NCBI GenBank assembly: GCA_964399035.1
Contig: CAYNPH010000037.1
Location: forward strand, 24,799-88,798
Direction of reading: 5' to 3'
Length of the DNA stretch: 64,000 nucleotides
From: WAOL01 sp964399035
GTDB taxonomy: Archaea > Thermoproteota > Thermoprotei_A > Sulfolobales > NBVN01
The notes below the pieces were generated by a model, which did not search any database, was not told the DNA's origin, and worked only from the letters and a program-made list of their open reading frames with translations. Each line of letters opens with the position of its first letter. Positions within the stretch are counted from its first letter, which is position 1. Position numbers and translations under genes: made by a program. This document shows positions 25,127 through 34,001 of the stretch, in pieces.

Positions 25127-27469
25127 ATGGTCTTAATAGAAGACCCATACACCTTAATTAGCAAGTGGTTGCATGCCAAGGAATTCCTGATCGTCGGCAA
25201 GGGGATTGCCAGGGCTGACGCGCTTGATAAGGCCTTAGGAACGGCTAAGTTCGTAGAGGACTACTTCCAGGAAGGGATGTTATTCGTTAAGCAGGTTCTG
25301 AGCACGGAGCCCCACGCCAAGATACTTAGGGTTAGGGATGAGGAAGCCCTCAAGGTTCCTAAGGTGGTTAAGGTATTCACAGCGAAGGACATCCCCGGCG
25401 AGAACCAGGTAGGGTACGCCCTACCCGACCAGCCCCTCATAGCTGAGGGTAAGGTCAGGTACCACGGCGAGCTCGTTGCTCTGGTGGCTGCCGAGGACAT
25501 TGACGCGGCATTACGTGCAGCTGAACTCGTTAAGGTCGACTACGATCCCCTGCCCTACGTCCTAGACCCGCTTGAGGCGCTTGAGCGTAAGGATGTCTTA
25601 GTGCATGAGGAGGTTGGGAGTAACATAGCTTTCAGGACAAAGGTTCGCAAGGGCAACATTGAGGAGGGCTTCAGCAAAGCGGACGTGATCGTGGAGAACG
25701 AGTACAGGACGCATCACCAGGACCACGTGTACCTGGAGACTGAGGGCGCGCTGGCGATCCCGGGCTTAGACGGTAGGTTAACCGTGGTGACGGCGGCCCA
25801 GTACCCGCACCTAGCTCAGTCAATAATAGCTAGGGTGCTCGGCGTACCGGCATCCAACATTAAGGTGGTCGTGCCCTTCATGGGCGGGGGCTTCGGAGGC
25901 AAGGACGATGAAGGCCCGCTGACGGCGGCTAAGGCTGCCCTAGTAGCTCACCTAACGGGCAGGCCTGCCTTCATACTCTACACGCGTGAGGAGTCCTTAA
26001 GAATGCACCCGAAGAGGGAGGCAACGATAATCAAGTACAAGTCCGGAGCAACTGAGGACGGTAAGCTCACAGCCATAGACGTCAAGATAATCCACGACAC
26101 TGGCGCGTACGCGAACAGAGGCCCATTCATCCTATGGAGGGCCACCGTACACGCGTCAGGGCCTTACGAGGTTCCGCACGCTAGGGTGGAGGGCTACTGT
26201 GTGTACACGAACAAGGTGTATCAGGGATCCTTCAGAGGCTTCGGCAACCCGTCAGTGCAGTTCGCTGCCGAGATGCAGATGAATGAGCTGGCTAAGAAGC
26301 TCGGGATGGATCCGGTGGAGTTCAGGCTCAAGAACATGTTGAGGCCAGGCTCAAGAACGATAACTAACCAGCTGCTCGAGGAGTCCGTGGGTATCGCGGA
26401 AGCTGTCGAGAAGCTTGCTGAGAAGGTCAACTGGGCTAAGAGGAAGGCTGAGTGTGAGTCGTTCAAGGGCAGGTACAGGCGCGGCATAGGGATAGGTGTG
26501 GCGTGGCACGGAATAAGCACCAGCAGGGGGGTGCCTGACTGGTCGAACGCGTACGTGAAGATAGACAAGGACGGCTCAGTAACGATGTTCACGGGCATAG
26601 TGGAGATGGGTCAGGGATCACCGAACTCATCACACAGGCAGATAGTGGCTGAGATACTCGGCGCGCCACTAGAGAAGGTCAAGGTAGTGTTCGGCACGAG
26701 CGACGCGCCGGACGCGGGAGCGACGCACGCGTCAAGAGGTACGAGCATAGGCGCGATAGGCGTGCTCGTGGCTGCCGCGAAAGTTAGGGAGAGGCTGAAC
26801 AAGCTGGCCGCCGAGCTACTGGGCTGCAAGCCGGAGGACGTCGAGATCAAGGGAGGCGTGGTGAGGGCTAAGGGCGTTGAGGGCAAGGAGCTGAGCTGGG
26901 ACGAGCTAATCAAGCAGGCATACGCACGCGGCGTCGACCTATCAGCGACGGGCTACTTCTTCCTGCCCAAGGGCAAATTCAATGACGAGTTAGGGCAGGG
27001 GCAGGCGTACCCAGCCTTCAGCTACGTCGCCATGATCGCTGAGGTCGAGGTCGACACGTGGACAGGTAAGGTACGGGTGCTTAGGATCTGGCCCGCACTA
27101 GCTGCTGGCAGGATAATTAACCCGCAGCAGGTTGAGGGTCAGATAGAGGGTGCGGCGGTTCAGGGAATGGGTTACGTGCTGATGGAGCAGTTCGTGTTCG
27201 ACGAGAAGGGCAGGATACTGAACGCGGACATGACCGACTACGTGGTACCCACGGCGCTCGACATACCGGAGATAGAGAAGCCGGTGTACGTCGAGGACCT
27301 ATTCAAGTACGGGCCCTTCGGCGCTAAGGGCGTCGGCGAGATGGCGCTGATACCGGCGCCCGCAGCGATAGCCGGTGCAGTATCGCATGCGCTAGGGAAG
27401 CCAATAACTAAGCTACCCCTAACACCGGAGGCGGTTTACTTCGAATTAAGGAAAGGAGGTAGCACGTGA
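25127..27469 (+). CDS. molybdenum hydroxylase large subunit (XdhA/CoxL-like), copy 2
   Basis: This is the molybdopterin-binding catalytic subunit of a second hydroxylase. It has the canonical GGGFGGKDDEG loop, the arginine loop GSFRGFGNPSVQ, GIVEMGQGSPNS, and the catalytic glutamate block GVGEMALIPAPAAIAGA near the C-terminus. The CO dehydrogenase Cys loop is missing, so a xanthine/nicotinate/aldehyde type is more likely. ATG 25127 follows AGGTGAAG. At 780 aa it resembles copy 1 but lies in the opposite direction and leads its own large-medium-small operon. Confidence 0.92.
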   Translation: MVLIEDPYTLISKWLHAKEFLIVGKGIARADALDKALGTAKFVEDYFQEGMLFVKQVLSTEPHAKILRVRDEEALKVPKVVKVFTAKDIPGENQVGYALPDQPLIAEGKVRYHGELVALVAAEDIDAALRAAELVKVDYDPLPYVLDPLEALERKDVLVHEEVGSNIAFRTKVRKGNIEEGFSKADVIVENEYRTHHQDHVYLETEGALAIPGLDGRLTVVTAAQYPHLAQSIIARVLGVPASNIKVVVPFMGGGFGGKDDEGPLTAAKAALVAHLTGRPAFILYTREESLRMHPKREATIIKYKSGATEDGKLTAIDVKIIHDTGAYANRGPFILWRATVHASGPYEVPHARVEGYCVYTNKVYQGSFRGFGNPSVQFAAEMQMNELAKKLGMDPVEFRLKNMLRPGSRTITNQLLEESVGIAEAVEKLAEKVNWAKRKAECESFKGRYRRGIGIGVAWHGISTSRGVPDWSNAYVKIDKDGSVTMFTGIVEMGQGSPNSSHRQIVAEILGAPLEKVKVVFGTSDAPDAGATHASRGTSIGAIGVLVAAAKVRERLNKLAAELLGCKPEDVEIKGGVVRAKGVEGKELSWDELIKQAYARGVDLSATGYFFLPKGKFNDELGQGQAYPAFSYVAMIAEVEVDTWTGKVRVLRIWPALAAGRIINPQQVEGQIEGAAVQGMGYVLMEQFVFDEKGRILNADMTDYVVPTALDIPEIEKPVYVEDLFKYGPFGAKGVGEMALIPAPAAIAGAVSHALGKPITKLPLTPEAVYFELRKGGST

Positions 27470-27484
27470 GCGGGGTGGTGAGGG

Positions 27485-28360
27485 ATGTTCTACAGGATAC
27501 CCGAGATAAACTACTTCCGCGCCTCAACACTGGAGGAAGCACTGGAGCTAATCAGCAAGCTAGAAAGCGTTAAGGTATTGGCTGGAGGCTCAGACCTACT
27601 GATAGACCTGAAGATCAGGAGGTACGAGGTGAAGAACGTAGTAGACATTTCAGGTATCAAGGAACTCAACTACGTCGAGGACCGCGGGGACCACGTAGTC
27701 ATAGGGGCAGCAACGAAGCTACAGGAAATCGTCGAGTCACCCATCATAGCGGCCAAGGCCCCCGTGCTCGCGGAGGCCGTGAACGAGATGGCGTCATGGC
27801 AGGTAAGGAACGTCGCCACCATAGGCGGTAACATATGTAACGCGTCACCAGCCGCGGACACCGCACCACCACTACTGGTGCTGAACGCTAGGCTACGCCT
27901 AGTTAGCCTGGGGGGTGAGCGCGAGGTACCGATAACGGAGTTCTTCCTAGGACCCAGGAAGACCGTGCTAAGGAAGGGTGAGTTACTGAAGGAGATAGTG
28001 GTGCCCTACGAGCGCGGTGCCGGAGCGTCATTCATTAAGTTAGGGAGGAGAAACGCCTTCACGCTATCGGTGGTGGCGGTAGCTACCCTAGTCAAGGTGA
28101 GGAACGGAATCTTCGACGACGTTAGGGTAGCGCTAAACTCCGTAGCACCTAAGCCCGTAAGGGCGGCGAGTGTGGAGAAGTTCCTGAAGAGCAGGGAGAT
28201 AAGCATGAGCGCTATCGAGGAGGGCGCTAAGCGCGTACTACAGGACATATCACCGATTAGCGACGTGCGCGCATCCGCCGAGTACAGGAAGGAGATGTCG
28301 GTGGTGCTAACAAAGGAATCCCTCCTAAGATCCCTCGAGAGAGCGGGGGTTAAGCTGTAA
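27485..28360 (+). CDS. molybdenum hydroxylase FAD-binding medium subunit (CoxM-like), copy 2
   Basis: The FAD subunit of hydroxylase 2, paralogous to the copy at 21155-22078. FAD motifs are VLAGGSDLLIDL and TIGGNICNASPAADTAP; the run LNYVEDRGDHV is identical in both copies, pointing to a duplication inside this lineage. Length 291 aa. It starts 16 bases after the large-subunit stop, following GGTGGTGAGGG. Confidence 0.92.
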   Translation: MFYRIPEINYFRASTLEEALELISKLESVKVLAGGSDLLIDLKIRRYEVKNVVDISGIKELNYVEDRGDHVVIGAATKLQEIVESPIIAAKAPVLAEAVNEMASWQVRNVATIGGNICNASPAADTAPPLLVLNARLRLVSLGGEREVPITEFFLGPRKTVLRKGELLKEIVVPYERGAGASFIKLGRRNAFTLSVVAVATLVKVRNGIFDDVRVALNSVAPKPVRAASVEKFLKSREISMSAIEEGAKRVLQDISPISDVRASAEYRKEMSVVLTKESLLRSLERAGVKL

Positions 28361-28371
28361 GGAGGTGGTGA

Positions 28372-28839
28372 GTGGTGAAGGTCTCATTCATACTTAACGG
28401 GGAACCCGTAACCGTGGATGTTAAGCCCAACGAAATACTCCTAGACACCCTAAGGCTAAAGCTAAACATAAAGAGCGTTAAGAGGGGCTGTGAACGCGCC
28501 GAGTGCGGTGCGTGCACGGTGCTCGTGGACGGGAAGCCAACGTACTCCTGCAACCTACTGACAGCGCAGGTCGAGGGCAAGGAAGTAACGACGCTAGAGG
28601 GCTTAAGGGATGACCCCATCGTGAAGGAGCTAACGAGTAAGTTCGTGGAGCACGGCGCCATCCAGTGCGGCTTCTGCACGCCTGGATTCATAATAACGGC
28701 GTACGCGCTGCTGAAGTCAGGCAAGGAACTAACGCCAGAGAACGTGAAGAAGATGCTTGAGGGCAACATCTGCAGGTGCACGGGCTACAAGAAGATCATT
28801 GAGGCAGTCACGGCGGCTGCTGAGGCGCTTAAGAAGTAA
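28372..28839 (+). CDS. molybdenum hydroxylase small subunit, two [2Fe-2S] clusters (CoxS/XdhC-like), copy 2
   Basis: The electron-transfer subunit of hydroxylase 2. Plant-type cluster CERAECGACTVLVDGKPTYSC and second cluster CGFCTPGF with CRCTGY. At 155 aa the length is normal. GTG 28372 (or the GTG three bases later) follows GGAGGTGG. The operon ends here; a T-rich tract follows. Confidence 0.92.
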   Translation: MVKVSFILNGEPVTVDVKPNEILLDTLRLKLNIKSVKRGCERAECGACTVLVDGKPTYSCNLLTAQVEGKEVTTLEGLRDDPIVKELTSKFVEHGAIQCGFCTPGFIITAYALLKSGKELTPENVKKMLEGNICRCTGYKKIIEAVTAAAEALKK

Positions 28840-28842
28840 TGA

Positions 28843-28883
28843 ATTTTTATTACGTCACCGCGTTTAACTCAAAATATTTTTAA
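28843..28883 (+). terminator. T-rich end of hydroxylase operon 2 and promoter of the amidohydrolase
   Basis: GAATTTTTATTACG begins four bases after the small-subunit stop and suits an archaeal T-tract terminator. AAAATATTTTTAATC (about 28871-28884) is TATA-like and sits about 40 bases ahead of ATG 28921. Both readings of the AT-rich tracts are tentative. Confidence 0.4.
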
Positions 28884-28920
28884 TCTCACCTCACAACTCC
28901 CTCAAGGTGATGAGTGAGTC

Positions 28921-30279
28921 ATGGCCGGAGGCAACATATTAATTCGCGGCGGAACCCTGATACTCCCTCATCACGAACCATTCAAGGCGGACATTAAGAT
29001 CCTGGATGGGAAGGTTGTCGCCATAGGCGCGTCACTCAGTAAGGAAGGTGTTGATGAAGTCATAGATGCTACGGGAATGTACGTGCTCCCAGGCGTGGTG
29101 GACGAGCACGTACACATGCGTGAACCAGGGCTAACGTACAAGGACGACTTCACCCACGGGACCTCCGGCGCGGCCGTCGCCGGCGTAACCACCGTGCTCG
29201 AGATGCCCAACACTAAGCCGCCCGTGGAGAGCGCCTCCATACTGAGGCAGAAAGCTGAGTTACTGAGTAGTAAGGCGTACGTGGACTTCGGCCTCTATGG
29301 AGTCATACATAATGCGAACGTCCATGAGTTCGAGGACATCGTAGCGGAAGGGGCCGTCGGGTTTAAGGTGTTCTTAGGCCCCACCACCGGGAACATACCG
29401 CCCCCGGACGATGGTTCACTCTACGAAGCCCTAACCAAGTCAGCCAAGCTGGGTGTGCCGCTAGCGTTCCACGCGGAGAATGCCGACCTGGTGAAGTACT
29501 TCACCGAGAAGGTCAAGGCGTCCGGCAGGGACGACCCAGCAGCGCACGAGGCCGCAAGGCCCCCGATATGTGAGGAGGAGTCGATAAACAAGCTAATACT
29601 CCTATCCAGGAGAACCGGCGGGAGGGTACACATAGTCCACATGGCGGCTAAGGAAGGTGTCGAGCTACTTAGGGTTGCGAGGGCTAGAGGCCTGAACGTT
29701 ACGGGTGAAACCTGCCCCCATTACCTACTACTGAACTCCAACGATTACCTCAAGTACGGGACAGCGATCAAGGTGAACCCACCGATAAGGGGTAAGGAAC
29801 ACCAGGAAGCACTATGGAAGGCCGTGCTAGACGGAACCATAAGCACCCTAGGCTCGGATCACGCCCCACACGCAGAACACGAGAAACGCGGTAACGTGTG
29901 GGAATGCGCGGCTGGCTTCACAGGCGTGCAAACGTTCCTCCCGCTAATGATCCACCAGGCCCTAACAGGCAAGCTACCCCTGCAGAAGATACCTGAGTTA
30001 ATGAGTGAAGCGCCAGCAAAGCTCTTCGGGATATGGCCCAGGAAGGGAGCCCTAATGGTGGGGTCGGACGGGGACGTAGTGATAGTTGACCCGAACGGGG
30101 AAACAGCAATCACTAGGGAGTGGCTGAGGGCTAAGTACCCGATAAGCCCCTTCATCGGGTGGAGACTTAAGGGAGCAATCAAGTACACCATACTACGCGG
30201 AACGATCATAGCTAAAGACTACGAGCTAGTCGTAGATAAGCCCATCGGTGAGTGGGTCAAGCCCCTGAGGAAGCCCTAA
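28921..30279 (+). CDS. cyclic amidohydrolase, dihydroorotase-like (possibly allantoinase or hydantoinase)
   Basis: This is an amidohydrolase-superfamily enzyme with a two-metal site: DEHVHMREPG, a probable carboxylated lysine in VGFKVFLG, FHAEN, HIVHMAA and GSDHAPH. REPG, where Arg contacts the dihydroorotate carboxylate, and VLEMPNTKPPV favour class I dihydroorotase (pyrC). The 452-aa length and the place after a molybdenum hydroxylase leave room for allantoinase or another ring-opening step. pyrB is 8 kb away on the other strand, which supports a pyrimidine role. It starts at ATG 28921 after GTGATGAG. Confidence 0.75.
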   Translation: MAGGNILIRGGTLILPHHEPFKADIKILDGKVVAIGASLSKEGVDEVIDATGMYVLPGVVDEHVHMREPGLTYKDDFTHGTSGAAVAGVTTVLEMPNTKPPVESASILRQKAELLSSKAYVDFGLYGVIHNANVHEFEDIVAEGAVGFKVFLGPTTGNIPPPDDGSLYEALTKSAKLGVPLAFHAENADLVKYFTEKVKASGRDDPAAHEAARPPICEEESINKLILLSRRTGGRVHIVHMAAKEGVELLRVARARGLNVTGETCPHYLLLNSNDYLKYGTAIKVNPPIRGKEHQEALWKAVLDGTISTLGSDHAPHAEHEKRGNVWECAAGFTGVQTFLPLMIHQALTGKLPLQKIPELMSEAPAKLFGIWPRKGALMVGSDGDVVIVDPNGETAITREWLRAKYPISPFIGWRLKGAIKYTILRGTIIAKDYELVVDKPIGEWVKPLRKP

Positions 30280-30584
30280 CGTTAATCATGGTTATTTACA
30301 AAGGCCAGAAAGTTATACACGTCAAACTTACTCTAAATAATTTTTGTCAACTTAAGCATAATTATAAATAAAATTCAAAAAGTAGTAATTAAGTAATGAC
30401 ATCCCACCTAAAACCCATGAATTCTTATCATCCATCACCGAGAACCCGATATAAATGCTTTACCTATTAATGTAATCAATTACGGCTTCATTCTCGTGCC
30501 CACCTAAAAATAAATTGACGTGATTAACGAAAAATCAGAAAAATTTATTTCTTTCAACAAGACACACTTACCCGTGGTGTTGCC
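30280..30584 (+). other. 305-base AT-rich intergenic region ahead of the Liv operon
   Basis: No gene is supported here. It contains many T/A tracts, including AATAATTTTTG (about 30337-30347) as a likely terminator for the amidohydrolase, GATATAAATG (about 30449-30458), the inverted repeat GTAAT-CA-ATTAC (30472-30483), and AAAAATTTATTTC (about 30539-30551), the best TATA box for the TTG start at 30585. Its low GC contrasts with the genes on both sides. Confidence 0.5.
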
Positions 30585-31979
30585 TTGAGATTAGTCTCAA
30601 GAAAAGCCATATCAAAAACTGCATCTGCGGCCATAATTGTAATAATAATAATTGCTATAATAGCGGGAGGGCTGGCTTGGTGGCAGACCCAACAGAAACC
30701 ACAAACCACTACCTCAAGCCCCACTACCTCCACTACTCAAACCTCCAGCACTTCTGCCACGGCAACTAAGCCCAAGATCAGCGTGATTAAGATCGGCTTA
30801 ATAGAGCCACTCACCGGAAGGCACGCGGTCTTCGGCATCGAGGCTAAGGAAGCCGCAGAGCTAATTGTGAACGTAATTAACAATGAGTTAGGAGGGATTA
30901 AGTCCCTCGGCGGCGCCAAGATCCAGCTAGTGGTTCAGGACGCTGGCGAGACCCCCGACGATGCTAGGCTTGCCGCCGAGAAGCTAATCACTCAGGAGCA
31001 CCCAGTGATAGTTATCGGTGCCTACATTAGTAGGCTAACCGCAGCTGTTGCTGAGGTCACCGAGAAGAACCACGTGATCCTCTTCATGGACGGCCTCGTC
31101 GACTCACTAACGCAGCAGGGCTGGAAGTACGTCTTCAGGGTAGCCCCCAAGGCAAGCGCCCACGGTAAGTCCGCCGTCGACTTCATACTGGACATGGCTA
31201 AGAAGAAGGGCCTTAAGGTCAAGACAGCTGTCGTGCTGAACGAGGACTCCATCTTCGGCACCTACACCGCTGAGGGCGCCGTGCTCGAACTAACCAAGAA
31301 CGGCGTTAGGGTGTTAGACCACATAACGTACCCCTACACGATAACGGACTTCAGCTCAATAATCAACAAGATCAAGGCAGATAATCCCGACATCATAATA
31401 TCCGTGCCGTACTTCCATGACGGCGTGCTCTTCGCCAAAGCCATCCAAGCCGCTAACATCCACCCGATGTTCATAGCTGGTGCAGGAGCCTGTGGCTACA
31501 CCGACCCAGACTCCATTAAGGCGGCTGGTAAGGCAGTGCTTTACTACACCAACACCTACAGCTACAACCCGTACAGGCAGACCGAGTGGAATAAGAAGAT
31601 CGTGAAGATGTTCGAGGACAAGTACCACAAGCTACCCACCGAGGCTGCCGGCATTATCTTCTACTCAATGATGACTATTTACGAGGCCCTCGAGAAGGCT
31701 GGCCAGATGTACCCGAATGACCCGCTTAACCCAGATAACCTAAGGAAGGTTCTACTATCCCTAGACCTAACTGACAATAATAGCATAGCCGCCCAGCTAT
31801 ACCCGACAGGCCACATTAAGTTCGCCCCCAACGGCGACAACATCTACGCCGGCACAGCCGTCCTGCAGGTGCAGATGATAAACGGTAAGGAGACCCCAGT
31901 CCTAGTGTGGCCTGAGCCACAGCCAGGTGTGGAGCCAGTCTTCCCGAGACCCGACTGGCAGGGCTCAAGCGGTGGGTAG
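30585..31979 (+). CDS. ABC transporter substrate-binding protein, branched-chain amino acid type (type I fold)
   Basis: This is a surface binding protein of the LivK/AmiC-like type I fold. The N-terminus SRKAISKTASAAIIVIIII looks like a class III pilin-like signal, cleavable after RKA, followed by a Thr/Ser-rich stalk (about residues 35-60). The domain opens with IKIGLIEPLTGRHAVFG and has VVIGAYISRLTAAVAEV. Length 464 aa. The TTG start follows GTGGTG. It heads a complete five-gene importer. Ligand may be amino acids, or amides, urea or heterocyclic compounds, given the hydroxylases and amidohydrolase just upstream (inference). Confidence 0.88.
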   Translation: MRLVSRKAISKTASAAIIVIIIIAIIAGGLAWWQTQQKPQTTTSSPTTSTTQTSSTSATATKPKISVIKIGLIEPLTGRHAVFGIEAKEAAELIVNVINNELGGIKSLGGAKIQLVVQDAGETPDDARLAAEKLITQEHPVIVIGAYISRLTAAVAEVTEKNHVILFMDGLVDSLTQQGWKYVFRVAPKASAHGKSAVDFILDMAKKKGLKVKTAVVLNEDSIFGTYTAEGAVLELTKNGVRVLDHITYPYTITDFSSIINKIKADNPDIIISVPYFHDGVLFAKAIQAANIHPMFIAGAGACGYTDPDSIKAAGKAVLYYTNTYSYNPYRQTEWNKKIVKMFEDKYHKLPTEAAGIIFYSMMTIYEALEKAGQMYPNDPLNPDNLRKVLLSLDLTDNNSIAAQLYPTGHIKFAPNGDNIYAGTAVLQVQMINGKETPVLVWPEPQPGVEPVFPRPDWQGSSGG

Positions 31980-31986
31980 GCTAACC

Positions 31987-32006
31987 TTAAAATATTTTTG
32001 TTTTTG
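31987..32006 (+). terminator. T-rich tract after the binding-protein gene
   Basis: AAATATTTTTGTTTTTGAAC starts eight bases after the stop at 31979. Such a T-tract may partly stop transcription so that the abundant binding protein exceeds the permease genes downstream. Confidence 0.45.
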
Positions 32007-32040
32007 AACTGTAAAGTCAATAAAAATTGCTTGAATCCCG

Positions 32041-32100
32041 CCGTGTGCGGGCTGAATAACTACGTTCGCACGTAACCCGTGTGCGGTAAACGATGTGCGG
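32041..32100 (+). repeat. three GTGTGCGG-type repeats and a hairpin in the livK-livH gap
   Basis: CCGTGTGCGG occurs at 32041-32050 and again at 32077-32086, and GATGTGCGG at 32092-32100. CGCAC (about 32067-32071) can pair with GTGCG in the second copy. The 161-base gap holds no gene. A processing site, attenuator or protein-binding cluster is possible. Confidence 0.35.
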
Positions 32101-32140
32101 CGTGACCCACGCGAAGGTAAGGGTGATGGGTGGGTAAGAA

Positions 32141-33010
32141 ATGATCGACCCGATAATAGTGGTGGCAAACATAATAGATGGAATACTAATGGGCCTGCTC
32201 TACGCTCTTGTGGCCCTTGGTTTATCACTGATATTCGGCTTAATGGACATAATTAACTTCGCCCACGGGGACTTCGTCATGATTAGCGCGTACTTAGCGT
32301 GGATATTAGCGATGAACTTCATGGTTGACCCCTCAGTAACAGCATTCGTAACGGTTCCGCTGTTCTTCGTTATCGGCCTAGCGATCTACAAGGTAATAAT
32401 AGAGCCAATACTCGGTGCCGAGCCCCTAATCCAGATAGCGGTGACGGTGGGTCTGGGCTTCGTGCTCCAGAACATAGCCCTAGCGGTGTTCCATGCCGAG
32501 CCCAGGTCGTACCCGGCACCAGCGCTTAACTTCGGCATTAACATAGGCCCAATAACGCTTGTCGCGGCCAAGCTCGTGGCCGCCGCAGTCAGCCTAGTGT
32601 CTCTGTTCCTGATACACTACATGCTGACTAAGACGAAGTTCGGCCTAGCGATCAGGGCGACCTCAGCGAACAGGATGGTGGCCCCACTCATGGGCATTAA
32701 CGTCGGTAAGGTGTACGCGGTGGTCTTCGGCCTCGGCATAGCGCTCACAGCTCTCGGCGCGGCCCTCTACATGACGTGGGGTCAGGTCGACCCGTACCTG
32801 GGTGCGTCCTTCAGCTTACTGTCATGGGTCATAGTAGCTATGGGTGGGTTAGGCGGCGTCATAGGGGTACTGGCATCTGGTCTAATAGTTGGTGTTCTCG
32901 AGGCGCTTGGAAGCACCTTCATAACGCCGAGCGCTAGGATGGCCGTAGTGTACTTGGCGTTCTTCCTGCTGCTGTGGTTCAGGCCGAGAGGGCTCTTCGC
33001 TAGGAGGTGA
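32141..33010 (+). CDS. branched-chain amino acid-type ABC transporter permease (LivH-like)
   Basis: This integral permease has about eight membrane helices. Family blocks are DGILMGLLYALVALGLSLIFG and IINFAHGDFVM at the N-terminus, and AIRATSANRMVAPLMGINV as the coupling loop. The 289-aa length is standard for LivH. It starts at ATG 32141 and its stop overlaps the next gene's ribosome binding site. Confidence 0.92.
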   Translation: MIDPIIVVANIIDGILMGLLYALVALGLSLIFGLMDIINFAHGDFVMISAYLAWILAMNFMVDPSVTAFVTVPLFFVIGLAIYKVIIEPILGAEPLIQIAVTVGLGFVLQNIALAVFHAEPRSYPAPALNFGINIGPITLVAAKLVAAAVSLVSLFLIHYMLTKTKFGLAIRATSANRMVAPLMGINVGKVYAVVFGLGIALTALGAALYMTWGQVDPYLGASFSLLSWVIVAMGGLGGVIGVLASGLIVGVLEALGSTFITPSARMAVVYLAFFLLLWFRPRGLFARR

Positions 33011-33015
33011 GGGCG

Positions 33016-33999
33016 ATGATGGGTGCCGAGTTCAAGAAGTACTTCATAACACTGGCAGTACTCACCGTGGTGCTGGCGTTAGTCCCCTTCGCCCTAGGCT
33101 TTAATCAGTACTACATACTGCTCGCCGCGACCTCACTGATATTCGCGGTGTTCGTGGTCGCGTGGAACATCATAGGCGGGTACGCTGGCCAGCTGGACCT
33201 AGCGCCGATAGCGTACGTGGGCATAGGCGGTATAGTGGCTGCGCAGCTCCTCAAGTACTACGGGATAACGCCCTGGGTAGGGATGTTCATCGGTGCTGGG
33301 GCGTCAATGCTGCTCGCGGCCGCGATAGGGTACCCGACGTTCAGGTTCGGGATTAAGGAAGTGTGGTACGCGTTGCTGACCGCCTCCCTAGTGGTGATAC
33401 TCAACAACATAGCGCACCTGCCCCAGTTCCTGGGATCCCTCGACCACTACTTACCGGCTAAGACCGGGTGGTACTACCTGATATTCACTGACTACCAGAA
33501 CCTCTACTACGTGATACTGGCGGTGCTAGTTGCGACAATAGCGATTAACCTGAAGATCAGCAACTCGAAGACAGGGTATTACTTAAGGGCTATTAGGGAG
33601 GACGAGCTGGCTGCCGAGGCCCTAGGGATTGACGTGAGGAAGTACAAGCTAAAGGCGCTAATGACGTACGCAGGCATAATGGGGTTCACGGGGTACCTCT
33701 ACATAGTGTTGCAGGGCACGTACTCTTACCACACTTTCGACTCACCGACCTCATTAACGATAGCGATCATGGGCATCATAGGTGGTTTAGGGTCGGTGGC
33801 CGGTGCGTTCACGTCAGCGATATTCCTGAAGACCGTGGAGGAGTACTTAAGGAGCACGATAGGGGCGATGATTCCCGGCCTCTACCTACTGATCTACGGG
33901 ATCCTACTCATAGTGGTCGGCATATTCAAGCCCGAAGGCATCGCCGCCCTCTTCAACTGGGTGAAGAAGAAAATCGGGTTTGACAGGAGGGGTGCTTAG
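33016..33999 (+). CDS. branched-chain amino acid-type ABC transporter permease (LivM-like)
   Basis: The second permease of the Liv-type importer has about nine to ten helices, the block YAGQLDLAPIAYVGIGG (in LivM usually GQxSLGHAAFxGIGA), and the coupling loop AIREDELAAEALGIDVRKYK. The start was chosen at ATG 33016, eight bases after AGGAGG; the in-frame GTG at 33007 overlaps that site. The usual SLGH signature is changed to DLAP, as occurs in some archaeal members. Confidence 0.9.
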   Translation: MMGAEFKKYFITLAVLTVVLALVPFALGFNQYYILLAATSLIFAVFVVAWNIIGGYAGQLDLAPIAYVGIGGIVAAQLLKYYGITPWVGMFIGAGASMLLAAAIGYPTFRFGIKEVWYALLTASLVVILNNIAHLPQFLGSLDHYLPAKTGWYYLIFTDYQNLYYVILAVLVATIAINLKISNSKTGYYLRAIREDELAAEALGIDVRKYKLKALMTYAGIMGFTGYLYIVLQGTYSYHTFDSPTSLTIAIMGIIGGLGSVAGAFTSAIFLKTVEEYLRSTIGAMIPGLYLLIYGILLIVVGIFKPEGIAALFNWVKKKIGFDRRGA

Positions 34000-34001
34000 C
34001 C

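Noticed and set aside
28906..28920. C/D box-like GTGATGA before the amidohydrolase
   Set aside because: No D box or guide structure follows in the right distance; the motif is part of a ribosome binding site context.
30280..30584. Short unrecognised gene in the AT-rich region before the Liv operon
   Set aside because: Stops are frequent in all frames and no frame with a ribosome binding site exceeds a few tens of codons.
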